5,676 bases of DNA from TMED13 sp042090305 (GTDB taxonomy: Bacteria; Pseudomonadota; Alphaproteobacteria; Methylaequorales; Methylaequoraceae): NCBI GenBank assembly GCA_042090305.1, contig JBELJQ010000043.1, positions 1 to 5,676 on the forward strand. The letters run 5' to 3'. The translations under genes and the position numbers were made by a program. This document shows, in pieces, positions 5,587 to 5,676 of the stretch; within the stretch, counting starts at the first letter, position 1, and the number at the start of each line of letters is the position of its first letter. Below the pieces are notes generated by a model. That model saw only the letters and a program-made list of their open reading frames with translations. It had not been told where the DNA came from and made no database searches.

Positions 5587-5676
5587 ATGGGTCAAATAGA
5601 TATGCCTTTCATAGCAGTAAGTAATAAAGGATTAGAAGTAAAGAATATAACAAAATCCTACAGTAAAAAAAAAATA
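5587..5676 (+). CDS. lptB: LPS export ABC transporter ATPase LptB (partial, N-terminus only)
   Basis: The frame is open from ATG 5587 to the window edge, giving 30 residues. GLEVKNITKSYSKKKI (residues 15-30) matches the opening strand of ABC ATPases just before the A-loop and Walker A. LptB is the cytoplasmic ATPase that powers LPS extraction by LptFG. Walker A lies beyond the window, so identification rests on this start and on the invariant position after lptA. The first 14 residues form a short extension; an in-frame ATG at 5602 is an alternative start but lies farther from the AAGGAG site. A10 at 5665-5674 encodes the lysines. Confidence 0.85.
   Translation, partial: MGQIDMPFIAVSNKGLEVKNITKSYSKKKI

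Noticed and set aside
1..5676. CRISPR array, insertion sequence, tRNA/rRNA, toxin-antitoxin or defence system
   Set aside because: No spaced direct repeats, transposase motifs, terminal repeats or RNA gene signatures were seen; all coding space belongs to recognisable housekeeping or regulatory families.

Overview
This window looks like ordinary chromosome from a low-GC (roughly 30% by eye), densely packed Gram-negative bacterium. It is most likely a free-living, streamlined alphaproteobacterium of the SAR11/HIMB59 kind. That placement is inferred from three things: the AT-rich composition, gene overlaps of a few bases, and a gene order (RNase D, then lptC-lptA-lptB; NDUFA9-like SDR beside uppP) that I associate with alphaproteobacteria. 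The lineage is not proven by the sequence. The standard genetic code is used, with TGG for Trp and TGA as a stop.

Left part: the first 610 bases are the N-terminal two thirds of a LysR-type regulator on the minus strand, cut by the window edge. It is divergent from uppP (765-1577, plus strand), which encodes undecaprenyl-diphosphate phosphatase. The 154-base gap between them holds a perfect 7-3-7 palindrome (681-697) almost exactly midway between the two start codons. A second dyad (605-619) covers the regulator's own start codon, and a 16-bp AT palindrome (718-733) precedes uppP. These are candidate operator or promoter elements.

Middle: uppP converges on, and overlaps by 10 bp, a minus-strand NDUFA9-like atypical SDR gene (1568-2524). 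That gene is notable for long A homopolymers and a lysine-rich insertion. A 65-base gap separates it from a divergent plus-strand operon.

Right part: this operon is rnd (short RNase D), kdsD (D-arabinose 5-phosphate isomerase), lptC, lptA and the first 30 codons of lptB. Adjacent genes overlap by 4, 4 and 11 bases, with a 1-base gap before lptB, so they are almost certainly co-transcribed and translationally coupled. KdsD makes the precursor of Kdo, the inner-core sugar of LPS. LptC, LptA and LptB belong to the machine that lifts LPS from the inner membrane across the periplasm. With UppP, which recycles the lipid carrier for peptidoglycan and surface polysaccharides, the dominant theme is cell-envelope biogenesis.

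I see no mobile element, CRISPR array, RNA gene or convincing new system. The most useful second looks are the palindrome between the LysR gene and uppP, the poly-A tracts in the SDR gene, and the start-codon choice of kdsD.
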